NCBI RefSeq assembly: GCF_041146795.1
Contig: NC_135177.1
Span: 18,186,560 to 18,250,559, forward strand
Length of the DNA stretch: 64,000 bases
Origin: Maylandia zebra
Taxonomy: Eukaryota > Chordata > Actinopteri > Cichliformes > Cichlidae
Direction: 5' to 3'
Shown: positions 1-11,010 of the stretch, in pieces
Layout of the letters: each line of letters begins with the position of its first letter
Numbering within the stretch: the stretch's first letter is position 1
Position numbers and translations under genes: made by a program
Notes under the pieces: generated by a model
The model's database searches: none
The model's input: the letters and a program-made list of their open reading frames with translations, nothing else
Told to the model about the DNA's origin: nothing

Positions 1-259
1 AAAGAAAGTTCCTTTTTTGGGCTTTTAAACATGATCTTAAGAATTTTAACATATACCGGTGTTGTCCTGTCAACTTGGTGGGTTAGGAGTTGATTATATC
101 GGGAGACAAAAAACAAAAAAAAAAGGGGGAGAGAAGGCTGACACAGGGCCTGGTCCCGGTGTGTCTCCCCTCTGAATAACACAGCCAACACAACAACATT
201 TTCCTGTTCGTTTGTTTTTGTTTTTTGTTTGTTTTTGTTTTGTTTTGTTTTTGTTTTTT
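1..259. other. Non-coding flank, T/GT-rich
   Basis: No gene is visible. The stretch holds an A-run near 107-123 and a TTTTG/GTTTT-rich tract at about 208-260. It precedes the gag-like remnant and may be the leader of the same decayed element, but no LTR boundary or primer-binding site could be identified. Confidence 0.4.
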
Positions 260-920
260 CTATACATATTTAATTACAGGCTGCTCTGCCGGCCCTGAAA
301 GCCGAGGCTGACTGGACTCCTGCTCTCCCCCATACGTGACACTGACCAAATGCTGCAACAGCTGGACCCACAACAACGACCTGAGAATGTCAACAGACCT
401 GCAGGAATGTGATCTCATGCAGCCGAGACGGAGAGCACTAAACCTAAGGCCCGTTTCACTACACGGGGGAAAATTCCCAGACTGCGTCAGCTGACAGAGC
501 TGTGACGAGACGCCCGCCAAGCCCGAATGAAAAGTAAGGCCGAGCGAAAGAATGCTGACCTTGATAACTTTGCATTCACACTGTGCAGGACAGTGATGGA
601 CCAACACGGATGATCGGGTGGCGAAAAAGGGCGTGACCGAGACAAGAGGAGTAACTGAGGACAGAAGGCACCTCAGAATGGACAAAAACACAGAAGAAGA
701 TGCAGGTTTCACCTGCGGTGAACATCGACACTGGAGAAAGGACTGCCCCAATTGGGGTCAGAACCAGGACGGACTGAATTTTGAGCAGCAGCAGCAGCAA
801 TGGTCGCAAACAAACTGAAAAAGGAGGGGGGCAGGACCCCAGGGCACGCTTCAGGCCGTGGTTTACCCAGAACACCAGAACAGGAAAGTGATGAACACAA
901 ACACCCACACAAACACACAT
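260..920 (+). pseudogene. Degenerate gag-like remnant of an LTR retroelement
   Basis: Plus-strand reading gives broken segments typical of the end of a retroviral-type gag. A basic, charged Arg/Lys/Ala/Glu stretch lies at about 480-590. A zinc-knuckle-like motif follows at about 708-750, read as TCGEHRHWRKDC, in a 66-codon frame (618-818). The usual spacing is C-x2-C-x4-H-x4-C; here the first cysteine position is occupied by another residue, so the knuckle is incomplete. Stops and frame changes separate the segments, so this is not a working gene. In life such a protein packages element RNA. It could also be a chance match, because only the knuckle is diagnostic. No matching pol is visible nearby. 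Confidence 0.4.
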
Positions 921-944
921 ATCTACATGCACTGACTCAGAATG

Positions 945-1165
945 AAGAGAAACACACACACACACACACACACGTCTCCAAACACACAGATTCAGAATGA
1001 AGTGAAATACACACATGAACACGTGCACTCGTTGAGTGAATGAGAAATGACACACACACACACACACACGGGAATGTTGATTCACTGAGAAGTGATGCAC
1101 ACACATACACATGCACACGCTTGTGCAATGAAGAGTGATCCACACGCACACACACATACACGCTG
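945..1165. repeat. Interrupted (CA)n microsatellite
   Basis: Repeated CACACA tracts at about 952-973, 1051-1070 and 1097-1160 are separated by related unique pieces such as AGTGATGCACACACA. The pattern looks like a minisatellite whose unit contains a CA run. Reading frames across it are low-complexity artefacts. Confidence 0.7.
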
Positions 1166-3201
1166 ATGCAATGAAGAATGCTTTGCTTATGCTGATATGC
1201 AAAATGCTGCACACAAACATCCCAATGCATAATTTTTATGAGGAGCCATTGATTACCATTAAAAACTTAGAATGTGTTATATGTCACCCAGAGGGCATTT
1301 ATGTAGATTTTAGGAATAAGGTCTAAAAAAGTTTGGTTATGAAAACAATGTCTGTGCGTGATGTCTGTTTATGGCTCAAGGCCTTGACTGAATTCTTTGC
1401 TGTGCTTCACACAGCCCTGATGAGGAACAGTGGCACAGAGTGAAATTGATGAATTAATAGTGTAAGTTTAGGTCGGAGTACGGCATTTTCTGTGATTGAG
1501 TTTTAATTCAAGGAGGAACAAAAGGTGTTACGGCACCTGAGCTTCTCATTCCCACACAATATTGTCCCGGCAGGAAGCAAAATGTTCCTGTGAATTTCTG
1601 GTTGATTGTTTGGTTTTGTTTAGCGCTAGCTTGATTTTATCAGTGAGCTTTGGCTTGTGTTCTTTCTCGTAAGCGAGAGAGGGATAGTTTTATGCTTGGA
1701 CATGTCTGCAACGGGCCCTAGTTTGTGTTATTTTAGTAGTATTTTGTTGGTTATGTCTGTTTTCGTTTTTGTTACAGTGCACTGGAGAAAAAACATCTGA
1801 GAGGTGTGATCCACCGGTGGTGATATGTTGATATTTTGTGAGTTTATGATTTAACAATCAGCTCTTTAAACCAGGCCTGAAAGATTGAAATTTAAAGCGC
1901 TATGAAATATTCTTACAAAAACAGTTGCAAAGTGTGCTTCTCCATGATTGTAATTGGCTTGGGAGAAATTCACTTATAGGGAACACTGAGAAGTTCTGAG
2001 TCTAAAAGGATTGCACCGAGTCAATCCGGCCCAAAAAAAAAACAACAAGGAATTGTTTTCCTTTAAAATGATGACGTCATCTTGCTGGTGATGGATGCTC
2101 GAATAGGTTGCGCGTGAGACTCCATTATCAGCAACATCTGGTATGAATGTGTGTGGAGGTATGCATGTGAATGGACTGTGATGGACTGACGACTAAAAGT
2201 TTTGACTGACTTGATACTGAGACAATGACTGCACCCACTTTAGGATTAGTAAATGCCAATAAACAATTCATAAACAATTCACCCAGCCGACAAGAGAAGG
2301 GTGGATGCTTCGCTTTGTTTTGTTTTGTTTTTTCAGGAGCAGGAGGATAAGAGAGACTGGAGGAGGAGACTGTAGCTTCACATAAGTATGAACTGCAGAC
2401 TTAACACTTTGGTTGCTGATTTTGAGTTACAGATGTTTGCATTAAGAAAACTGTGCTATATTAGCTGTGTTTTGAGTAAGGTATCATGTTATATTATTGG
2501 GAATGCCAAATGCTACAGTGGAGAAGACTTTTTGATACCACTCATGACTGGAATATGTTATTATTAACCACAGCAGGCCACTGTAAAAAGTCAATTAAAT
2601 TTTACAGAGGAAAATCGCCAAAATTGAACAATACCTATGAATGACTGGCCACATTCAGAATAGAGATATGCAATAATAAACATTGGTCCACGTGATTTAG
2701 GTTCTCACTTGAAATAGTAAGTTATTAAATGTAGAATATAATCGACAGGGACATTTGATAGGATGTGGTACTGCAAAAGAACAAGAGCAAAGTAAATAAA
2801 GAAAATATTGTGTTTAGTTTGGATAAATTCAAATTAAAATGTACCATTACACTCAGAGGATCAATATGGAATAAAACATATGCAAAATTTGTATGAAGTA
2901 CATGACTGATAACTGTTCTGTCCTGAGTGTTTGTTTCTAGAGCACCCACTTGACCACACCAACAGTTTCTCGCCACCGAGGAGGGGTACTTGCAAAAAGA
3001 ATAAAATAAAAATCTGAGTTTAACAAAACATTTTAAATGTAAATATCAAGCTTACCTTTCTTTTTCCATGAAATGTGCTTGTGGGCACGCCAGCCATTTT
3101 GAAAAGGTGGGCAAAACAATTGGCAAGGCCACACCCCCACACGTGTGATATAATTTTAAAGGTACTGTTGCCCTCTCTAAGAAACATCAGGACTTAGAGG
3201 A
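1166..3201. other. No gene recognised; possible decayed retroelement sequence
   Basis: No convincing coding exon is visible on either strand. The segment at about 2250-2330 contains AATAAA followed by a short GC-richer stretch and a T-rich tract. That could be the R/U5 part of an old LTR, but no second copy or target duplication was found. The rest is AT-rich single-copy-looking DNA. Confidence 0.3.
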
Positions 3202-3474
3202 GTGGCAAGTAGAGTATGCGAGCTACAAGCAAAAACTAAAATGGGTACTACAGTGTGCAAAAATGAAATACTGGGTCAGCAGGGGGTCATGAGGGACATT
3301 TATAAAACTAAAAGTCCCACTAACCTTAAAGTGCACTTGAAAAGCTCACACAAGAAGGTTAACCTAGCTTACCTAGAAGACCTCATCAGGGGGAGCACAC
3401 TCCCCCTCCTTGAAGAGCTCACCCACTCAACCCGCATCCCCAGAAAACAGCTAACCCCAGATGAGGCAGCGTGA
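3202..3474 (+). pseudogene. Possible BED zinc-finger remnant (hAT-type transposase N-terminus)
   Basis: A 90-codon plus-strand frame contains SPTNLKVHLKSSHKK, which resembles the Asn-Leu-x-x-His-Leu-x-x-x-His half of a BED zinc finger. BED fingers sit at the N-terminus of many hAT transposases and of domesticated ZBED proteins. The cysteine pair expected upstream is only partly visible. No hAT catalytic domain follows and the frame ends at 3474. This is a short orphan fragment, most likely a transposon relic. A chance similarity is not excluded. Confidence 0.3.
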
Positions 3475-4928
3475 TGGATCCCGAGACAACAGGACTGGGG
3501 CATCTAAATAAAGGTGTGAAACAATCGCCTTCAAAAGGTTATCAATTCACTCCAACCAAAATTAGGACCACACGGTGCGGCAAGAGTTAATAGTTATTAG
3601 TCTCAACACCCAAGGATAACCAGAAGAGCATGACTGATATGGTGGGACTGGGATTTTGTTACACTTAATTTTTGCAAAACACAAATAAAACTAAATTGAA
3701 ACTAAGGATTTTCAGAAAATAAAAACTACACTAAACTAGCAAAGAATTGGTAAAAACTAATATAAACTGATGAAAATTGCAAAACTATTACAACCCTGGT
3801 GCAGAGATTGGCAAATCTGACCAGGAAACATTATAAAATGGATTGTTAGGATAGTCAGCGTTAAAGCCACTTTTGACAGTTCATACTAGGATGGCATTGG
3901 ACGTCTTCGGGGCAGAAAAGGGTTGGTGTGACCAAGGTGTGGTTTGGCTTGTTGTATGTACATTTCAAAATGTTACAGCTCTGGATGGACCAGTTACCAG
4001 GGCATGGAAGGATGACAGACTTTATTACATGAGGAGAAGGGACATTTTCGGGATCGAAGATCCTCAGGGATGACAAGGCTGGAGCAACGGTACTCGAGAG
4101 AAGAATTTCTGATACTTTCTGAGATATGATGTCACTAACCTTCTCTTTTAATTGTCTAGCTCCAATGAATTGACACATGGGAGTGTGTCAAAAAAGGGGA
4201 AGTTGAGTCCGAACATCAAACAATGGTTTTATGAACATCTTATGACGTTATTTCTGTGTTTAATAAATTAGCTATGGTAAAACTTAAGCTTATAATGTGT
4301 TAGACTTAGAAAGGGTTCACTAATTTTTTATTTCTTTTGCACACACATAGATTATGATTAGAATAAGTCCTGAACATAATATTGTAAACCAAATTTGAAT
4401 CATTAGAACAACAATGGATAACAATATTAGATTATCAAGGCTAGGGAGAGAGGTGTTTTGGTTTTCTGTCTCTTGCAGAGAAACGAACAGACACCAGACG
4501 GGGACCCGGAGATGTGAGGACCCTTCACAGCAGGGACAGATGTAGGGACTGCCGAGACAGCAACTGGGGTCAAGTGTCATGACGTTTGGGCTCCTGGAGA
4601 AGATGGATCCCACAGACACAGCAATAACCATGAAGGGGTTGGCGAAAACCAGGAACACCAGACCAACGAGGTTCGAGAGGCTCTTGGCAAAAAGGGGGAC
4701 ACGCCGGTGAACCCAAAACACACAGATCCTTGTTTGAAATCGGGGCGGAATAATCCCCAGAACTGTGCAATGACTAAAGGGTGGTCTAACCCCGGAGGTC
4801 GAAGAAAGAAGCTGAGAATCACCCAACTGGAAGACACTGGTAGCTGCAGCAATAAAAATAAAGGTTAAAAGCTCCTTAGACAGAGGTTCTAGTCTAAGTA
4901 CATTTGAAAGGTATAAGGGGGCATTAAA
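3475..4928. other. No recognisable gene; two unassigned open frames
   Basis: Minus-strand frames at 3861-4178 (105 codons) and 4320-4826 (168 codons) are open, but I do not recognise either product. The second has several hydrophobic stretches and could pass for a multi-pass membrane protein. It has no clear start context and its composition is unremarkable. The plus strand carries a polypyrimidine tract ending in CTCTTGCAG at about 4470-4480 that could act as a splice acceptor. The placement just upstream of an LTR candidate suggests decayed retroelement sequence. Confidence 0.25.
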
Positions 4929-5255
4929 ATGGGAGTGGAAAACTGGAGCACCAAAATAAAGCTGTGGGAGAATTGGGGAGTGATGGGAGAGTCATCTGTA
5001 ACTGCTGTTATGGTTGTAAATCTAACTTTGCTTGCTCTAACTTTGCTTGCATCTGAACTGCGTGAACACAGAGGTCATCCCCCATATGGTCCACCCGTTA
5101 AAGGGGGACAGAGGGCCTCAGGATCAAGAAAACCTGGACCTTGCAACGCTGAAGTGCATGTTATTAGTGATCTCTTTAATGAGAGATCAAAAGAGGGTAT
5201 TGTGATATTATTCTGTTATTATATGTTACCTTATATATGTAATCAAAGTAGTTGA
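4929..5255 (+). CDS. Unrecognised 108-codon ORF upstream of a candidate LTR
   Basis: A plus-strand ORF with an ATG start encodes about 108 residues. A hydrophobic run (TAVMVVNLTLLALTLLAS) lies at roughly residues 25-42, a Pro/Gly/Arg-rich middle follows, and the C-terminal end is hydrophobic. I do not recognise the family. One hydrophobic segment placed directly before an LTR-like sequence would fit a leftover of a retroelement envelope region, but no envelope-specific motif is visible. Part of the ORF overlaps the proposed LTR start, which argues against it being an intact host gene. Confidence 0.2.
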   Translation: MGVENWSTKIKLWENWGVMGESSVTAVMVVNLTLLALTLLASELREHRGHPPYGPPVKGGQRASGSRKPGPCNAEVHVISDLFNERSKEGIVILFCYYMLPYICNQSS

Positions 5256-5829
5256 ATTAGAATACTGCTGTAGATCACATTATACCCTTTAATATAGAGT
5301 GTGTGAGCTGTATGTAGTGTAGTTCTCATTATACTTTTGAGTTAACAGAACATATTCACATATTAGTTCATCAGATAAATGTGCATCACTCTGTATCCTT
5401 GATCTGCTGGGAATGTGTTACACTGTTTTCTTGACATGCTTAATTGTTGAATCATGAAGAGAAGGTTGTAAGCAGGAGACTCTGTGTCTAAAGACAGGGG
5501 AGATAGACAGACCACATTCCACACCCCCACCTTACAGAAAGCAGAGAAACAACTGCCGAGGTCATAACTTAGGCGCTGTAACAGAGAAAAAATGTGATGT
5601 TTTGGCTTTTACGACTAGCTGGGGGCCACTAGAGACTATAAAAAGCTGAGCAACCCGTCACCATTTTGAGACATGTGCCTGACCCTCTGGTAGCATCTCT
5701 CCCGTCCGGACGTTGTAATGCTCTGACTGTTGAATTGTATGGAAATAAATGATTGTTGATTGAGCATTGATACACCGAGTATTGTCCCTCCTTCAGCCCA
5801 AAGATTCAAAGAACTGCGTGTTTTCAACA
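5199..5829 (+). mobile_element. Candidate (solo or 3') LTR
   Basis: The segment has LTR-like order. A purine-rich tract (about 5180-5195) precedes a possible TG start. A TATA-like CTATAAAAAG lies at about 5635. An AATAAA polyadenylation signal follows at about 5741, and the segment ends ...TTCAACA at 5829. Promoter and polyadenylation signal about 100 bases apart, followed by a CA end, is the usual R-region arrangement. The 5' boundary is uncertain; TGTTACAC at 5416 is an alternative start. LINE sequence begins directly after the 3' end, so the LTR may have inserted into, or next to, an older LINE. No target duplication was confirmed. Confidence 0.4.
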
Positions 5830-5830
5830 A

Positions 5831-6450
5831 GTGGCACGGTACTGTGTTTTAAGGCCCTTGCTGTACTCATTGTACACCTACGACTGGTTAGCCATGTCAT
5901 GCCTCCATTTCAAGTTTGCTGATGACACTGTGAGGGTGGGCCTGATCTCTGATAACATTGAAAAGGCCTACCTGGAGGAGATCAGGAACCTGCAGAACTG
6001 GTGCCAGGAGAATAACCTCCTCCTAAACCAAGGAGCTGATTGTGGACTTTATCACACAGCAGGTGCGAAATTACGAGCAATAGTGCACCAATGTGGCCCA
6101 CATAACAGTGTGTAATATGCATTTTAATGAAATGCATTTAATAAAATAAAATAGCGCATCGTCAGTGGTGTGCTAATGGAGTGAGTAGACAATTTCAGAT
6201 ACCTGGGTCTTCATATCACACAGGATCTGTCATGGTCCCGTGACATAAACACTCTGGTGTCTCTTCTTCCTCAAAAGACTTAGAGACTTCCATTTACTTC
6301 TGAAGGTGCTTAAGAACCTCTATTCATGCACCATCCAGAGCATTTATACTTGATTTATTCTTTTACTTTCAGTGGCCGGGAATTGCACAGCAATAAGCAT
6401 TTAACTGCAAGTTGTTCCGTGTATGATTGTGTAGCTGACAAATAAAATTT
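5831..6450 (+). mobile_element. 5'-truncated L2/Rex1-type LINE, 3' end
   Basis: A plus-strand frame (5831-6115) encodes the end of a non-LTR reverse transcriptase: PLLYSLYT, then the catalytic block FKFADDTV, then LQNWCQENNLLLN. The family continues past this point, but here the frame is lost. A piece at 6190-6330 (YLGLHIT-like, and a Leu/Lys-rich C-terminal part) is still recognisable. The copy ends at about 6450 with an AAATAAAATTTTGAATTTT tail, typical of L2-group LINEs. It is a dead copy lacking the endonuclease and most of the palm and fingers. Confidence 0.7.
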
Positions 6451-6529
6451 TGAATTTTATATGTGTTGTATTTTTCTTTTACTCGTTCACAAGCAATTAT
6501 TCTCCCAGGTGAACAACATACATAAGAAA

Positions 6530-6895
6530 TCCATCCATCCGCTTATCCTTTTTGCGGGGGGCGCTGGAGCCTATCCCAGCTGTCATAGGGCGAGAGGCGG
6601 GGTACACCCTGGACAGGTCGCCAGTCTGTCACAGGGCTAACAGACAGGGACAGACAACCATTCACACTCACATTCACACCTAGTGGCAATTTGGATTAGC
6701 CAATTAACCTATCCCCACAAGCTGCATGTCTTTGGACGGTGGGAGGAAGCCGGAGTACCTGGAAGGAACCCACGCAAACACGGGGAAAACATGCAAACTC
6801 CACACAGAAAGACCCCGGCCTGATGGTGGAATTGAACTCAGGACCTTTTTGCTGTGCGGCAACAGTGCTAACCACCGTGCCACCGTGCTGCCACC
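6530..6895 (+). repeat. Dispersed teleost repeat (CATCC...CCACCGTGCC family)
   Basis: The sequence begins CCATCCATCCGCTTATCC and runs through GGGGTACACCCTGGACAGG, CATTCACACTCACATTCACA and CATGCAAACTCCACACAG to AACCACCGTGCCACCGTGC. I recognise this as a short interspersed repeat found in very many copies in fish genomes. Diverged copies occur in this window at about 16745-16860, 57590-57740 (opposite strand) and 61250-61520. It encodes no protein. An open frame across it (6739-7020) is incidental. Confidence 0.75.
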
Positions 6896-6900
6896 GTAAG

Positions 6901-8633
6901 AAATCCAGTATACATATAAGCTATAGTATATTATATATGAATGTATCTGTCCATTGGTTAATTACAAAAGCTTGTAGAGGCAGGAGCTCACAGTACAAGC
7001 ATATGCCCAACCTAATATAAGATTGTGTTTTTTACATTATTTCATATGGTGTTTTTTTTTAAATCTATGTTTACAAGTGTAAAGAAGTCACTCAACTCAG
7101 CTCTGTAGAGTGGTTAATCATAATGAAGTAGTTCATTTCAACTTGTAGGCTCAATCTGATCTTCATACTTTTGGCAAGCAGATGGCACCAAAGATCACTG
7201 TATTGAAAATCTTTGAGTAACAAACCCTTAAGTGCTTCAGAAAGCTTCATTAGGTGATCACTACTATAGGAATAAAACCACAATACAACCAAATGGCAGC
7301 AACTTGGGTTGAGTGGTGCTCAAACACTCATTCAGACTGATGGCAAGATATTAGCAATCTGTCTTTCTTTATCAGTTGACAGCAATTACTTTACAAATGT
7401 TTGACAATCTCTCTAAAAGCAACTGCTGTTCAAGTCAGACTGTGACTGTTTGCAGAAAGCCTGCATCCTATCAGGTGACCTGTGGCAATCTTCCTTTCCT
7501 TTGGTTAGTTGCACAGGTTCAAATGTGGTGGTGAATCTGCAACATCCACAAACTCTGGACTTTCATTTGGTCCCCACAAGTTGCAGAATGTGTGAAATAT
7601 GAAAATTTAATTATCCACTTCTGTCAAAAGTCTGCAAGATGTGCAGATTCAGTGAGTGAAGATCCAGGAAAACACGACAAACAAGAATTGAGCTTAACGG
7701 CAAACAGGCCTTTTTATTGAGACTGATTGCAAAGATAGTATAATAAAGGGGGGAAAAAAACACAAAATGGGAACTGAAACCTACGTTGAAGAAAACACTG
7801 GAAAGTTTGACAACACACAAGGGGCATGAGCTCACCAAGAAAAAAAACAAAAAAAACCCCCAAAAAAACAGGAAGTAGCAGGACACAAAGACCAAACACG
7901 CTAACTTAAGACAGACAACTGAGTAAACAGACGAGACTGACTTCACAAGGAGACACAAAAAGTGAAACATGAGAAAGAGACAGTGGAAATAAGACAGGAA
8001 ACAATTAAGTAAAAAGACAGCATACAAATGAAAAGATGATGTATCCTCCTGAGAACCACCCTGTACGTTTGTTCTCTGTAATGGACATTTGTTTTTTTGT
8101 CTATAATATTTGGACTTATTTGAGGTACCTTACTAAGTCCTAATGTGGCAAATAAAGGACGTTCTGGGCTTTCAATTGATATCTTATGTTTTTGTATGGG
8201 CTCTTTTAGCTTCAAAGAGGTAGGAAATCATAAAACGTTCTCTCTGTTCTCAGGAGGTTATTAGGGAACTAAGACAATAGGATGGGAATACGGGGCGACA
8301 GAAACTAAATAAAAGACGAGACGAGACGAGACGAGGGAAACAACAAAATAAGATGGAACATACAAAATACAGAGCTGCAGACTAGAAAATGTACATATGA
8401 AAGTAATTGTACATTCAAAATATGTAACAGAAATACATTTGGCCTGAATAATGTTTGATAAACTCATTATAGCATAATGCTTGTAACAAGCTCTCTTTCA
8501 GATGAAACGCTAAAATATGTATTTTTTTGTTTTCTTTTATTTACAGAGTTACAACCTGAAAATGGCAACAAATAGTAGGAATAAGCCATGAGCAAATGTG
8601 AAGGCAATTACAGAGTTAATGTGAAGAGAGTTA
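6901..8633. other. No gene recognised
   Basis: AT-rich intergenic DNA. Minus-strand frames at 7611-8027 and 7943-8215 are low-complexity (Phe/Leu/Ser-rich) and look incidental. A short tandem GACGA repeat sits at about 8314-8336. No splice-consistent exon or transposon terminus was identified. Confidence 0.4.
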
Positions 8634-8670
8634 TACACATACACACACACACATATATATATATATACAC

Positions 8671-8756
<86 letters not shown>

Positions 8757-8774
8757 GTGTATATATATATATAT
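8634..8774. repeat. Compound self-complementary (CA)/(TA)/(TG) microsatellite
   Basis: Alternating blocks run ACACACAC, TATATATA, ACACACAC, TATATATA, TGTGTGTG, TATATATA. The CA blocks on the left are complementary to the TG block on the right, with TA blocks between, so the whole tract is close to an inverted repeat. It may extrude as a cruciform or form Z-DNA. Reading frames in it are artefacts. Confidence 0.9.
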
Positions 8775-9217
8775 CACATTAAGAGATTTGATTGAACAAA
8801 TGGGGTGCTGTCAATGCTGGTCTGTCTGTTGCACAGCATCCCTTCAAGCTGGCCCATCAGCCCAAAATTGCACCAGCCCACAGGGAAAATGACCATAATG
8901 TCAAATTACCAGTTCAGCCCTGCTTTTGATGCAAATACATTTGTACCCAGTTGTACAACAGTTAGTGTTTGAGCGGGGGCAGCATAAATGCATCATGCGG
9001 ATAAGAAACTAAGAAAATCGACAATCGATATTTGTTTAATTCACAACTGATTAGAATTCATAAAAAACAAAAGCTTTTAAAACAAAGGTTCAGATTTAAA
9101 GATTCTTAGTGTCTAAAATAGATGACATAAAATATTGTATTCAAATGCGTGTAGATATTGTATACAAAGTACAATTTTAATGGCTAGTGTAGTGGCCTTT
9201 TTATTGTTAGAAAAGTA

Positions 9218-11010
9218 GTCATCATCATCATCATCCTTTATTTATAAAGCCCTTAAAAACAACCACAGCTGACACAAAGTGCTGTACATAGGAACTATAT
9301 AATAAAAGTACATAAGATATAAATAAAAGAAAAAGTAAAATAATTAATTAAATTAATAATTTCATTACAAGAGAAACTAAGTTTCACTGAGGTTGAAAGC
9401 CAAAAAATAAAAGTGGGTTTTAAGAAGCGATTTAAAGGTGGACAGTGAAGGGGCCTCTCTAATGTGCAAGGGCAAATTATTCCATAATTTAGGACACACG
9501 ATAGAAAAGGCCCTGTCCCCTCTGAGCTTCCTCCTGGATCTCGGTACCTCCAGGAGCAGCTGGTCAGCTGACCTTAGAGACCGACAGGGTGTGCGGAGAT
9601 GAAGAAGTTCAGAGAGGTAAGGCGGGCAAGATTGTGAAAGCATTTAAAAACAAACATGAGAATTATCTTTAAAAGACACAGGCAGCCAGTGCAGAGAGAT
9701 AAATCCAGGAATTAAGCTCTTCTGTGTCAGAGGAAACAAAGTCAGAAGGGCCACAGAGCTGATTAAAAGCAGCAGAAAAAGGCGCGGCAGTGGAGGGGTT
9801 AATAACCCGACAGCGCCGAGCAGCAGCGCGAGATTTAACTGCAGTATGTGTAAAACCAACGTTGAATAACACAGGCATATGATCTGAGAGTGCACAGTCA
9901 CAAATCTAGTTAGTGACAGGCAGACCATATGACAGAACAAGATCCAGTGTGTGTCCATGCTCATGTGTAGGGCCAGGCACGGACTGTACCAGGCTAAAAG
10001 AGTCAATAAGGCTTAAAAAAGTCATTTACCAGTGGCTTATCAGGACAACATACATGCATATTAAAATCTCCAACAATAAGAACACTATTAAAGTTGGGCA
10101 TAATCTCATTTATGAAGTTGTTATTGTATTTCGGGGGACGATAGATGACAGTGCAGAAAACCGTGTTTGAGCGACTCACCTAAAACAAGGTAAGTTCGAA
10201 GCTGGAGAACGAAGGCTGTAGAAAACACTGCTTACATTTGTGATCCTTTTTGTAAACAGTCGCTGTGCCTGCACCTCTGCCTGACGTCCGTGGCGAATTA
10301 AAATAGCACAATCCATTGGTAAAAGTTCAGATAGAGCACTGGACTCACCAAACTCAGCCACGTCACAGAAAATCAGATCACGGGAACTGACGAAGTCCCA
10401 AAGAATAAAAGTTTTGTTTAAAAGTGATCTGGCGTTCACCAGGGCAATCCTGGCAGGAGCTGGAGCTGGAGCACCGGTTTCAGTAACTCGAGAAACCCGA
10501 CGCAGCAATCTCAGGTTTCGATGATGTTAACGGCGGAGGTTTAGCCTGGGAGGGCATGGGCAGCGAGGCCAAGGAGCATCATCAAAGCCGACCACAGGCA
10601 CCAAACAGGCATCAACAGGATCTAGGAAATGCCGAGATACAAACAATCTTGGAAATAATCCATGTGCTGGTCGGAAAACAGCAGAACAATTCCTTAGTTA
10701 AACCTTTAGCTTCACCAGCCGACCGCTTCATTTACCCCGGCAACGATAACGCCTTCGCCGAGAAGGTAGCCTAGGAACCCGGTACAGGTAACCCGGGATT
10801 GCCGATACAACTGGGGGCAGGGGTTGCTGCCACCAGCTCTAAACGACACAATATTTTGGACCACAGGTTGGAGGTCCAGTAGTGTCTGGCGATCATACTT
10901 TAGCAGAGACTTTGTTTCGTGGATGACAAAAGTTAGAAATAATATAAACAGGAACAAACTTGGCAGTGACAGACGAGCAGCCACACACACCGGCGCCATC
11001 TTGATTCACC
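9218..11010 (-). mobile_element. Internally deleted L2-group LINE
   Basis: Read on the minus strand, the 5' part (10508-10176) encodes the start of an apurinic-type endonuclease (IALVNARSLLNKTFIL, then ESSALSELLP). A linker follows (VLFNVGFTHTAVKSRAAARR, 9878-9700). The sequence then jumps directly to the extreme C-terminal region (PPYLSELLHLRTPCRSLRSA, then FSIVCPKLWNNLPLHIREAP, 9643-9377). The whole reverse transcriptase palm is missing, so this is a deletion derivative that could only move in trans. The 3' end on the minus strand finishes in a (GAT)n tail at about 9218-9233, normal for L2-type LINEs. Further frames to 11010 probably belong to its 5' region. Confidence 0.65.

Noticed and set aside
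576..1230. Minus-strand Cys/Val/His-rich ORFs (up to 214 codons).
   Set aside because: They are translations of interrupted CA repeats; the Val-Cys-Val-Cys pattern is not a real domain.
4320..4826. A 168-codon minus-strand ORF with hydrophobic stretches, considered as a tetraspan membrane protein.
   Set aside because: No family pattern, start context or neighbouring exon supports it; overlapping frames are similarly open. It is listed only as part of the unassigned stretch.
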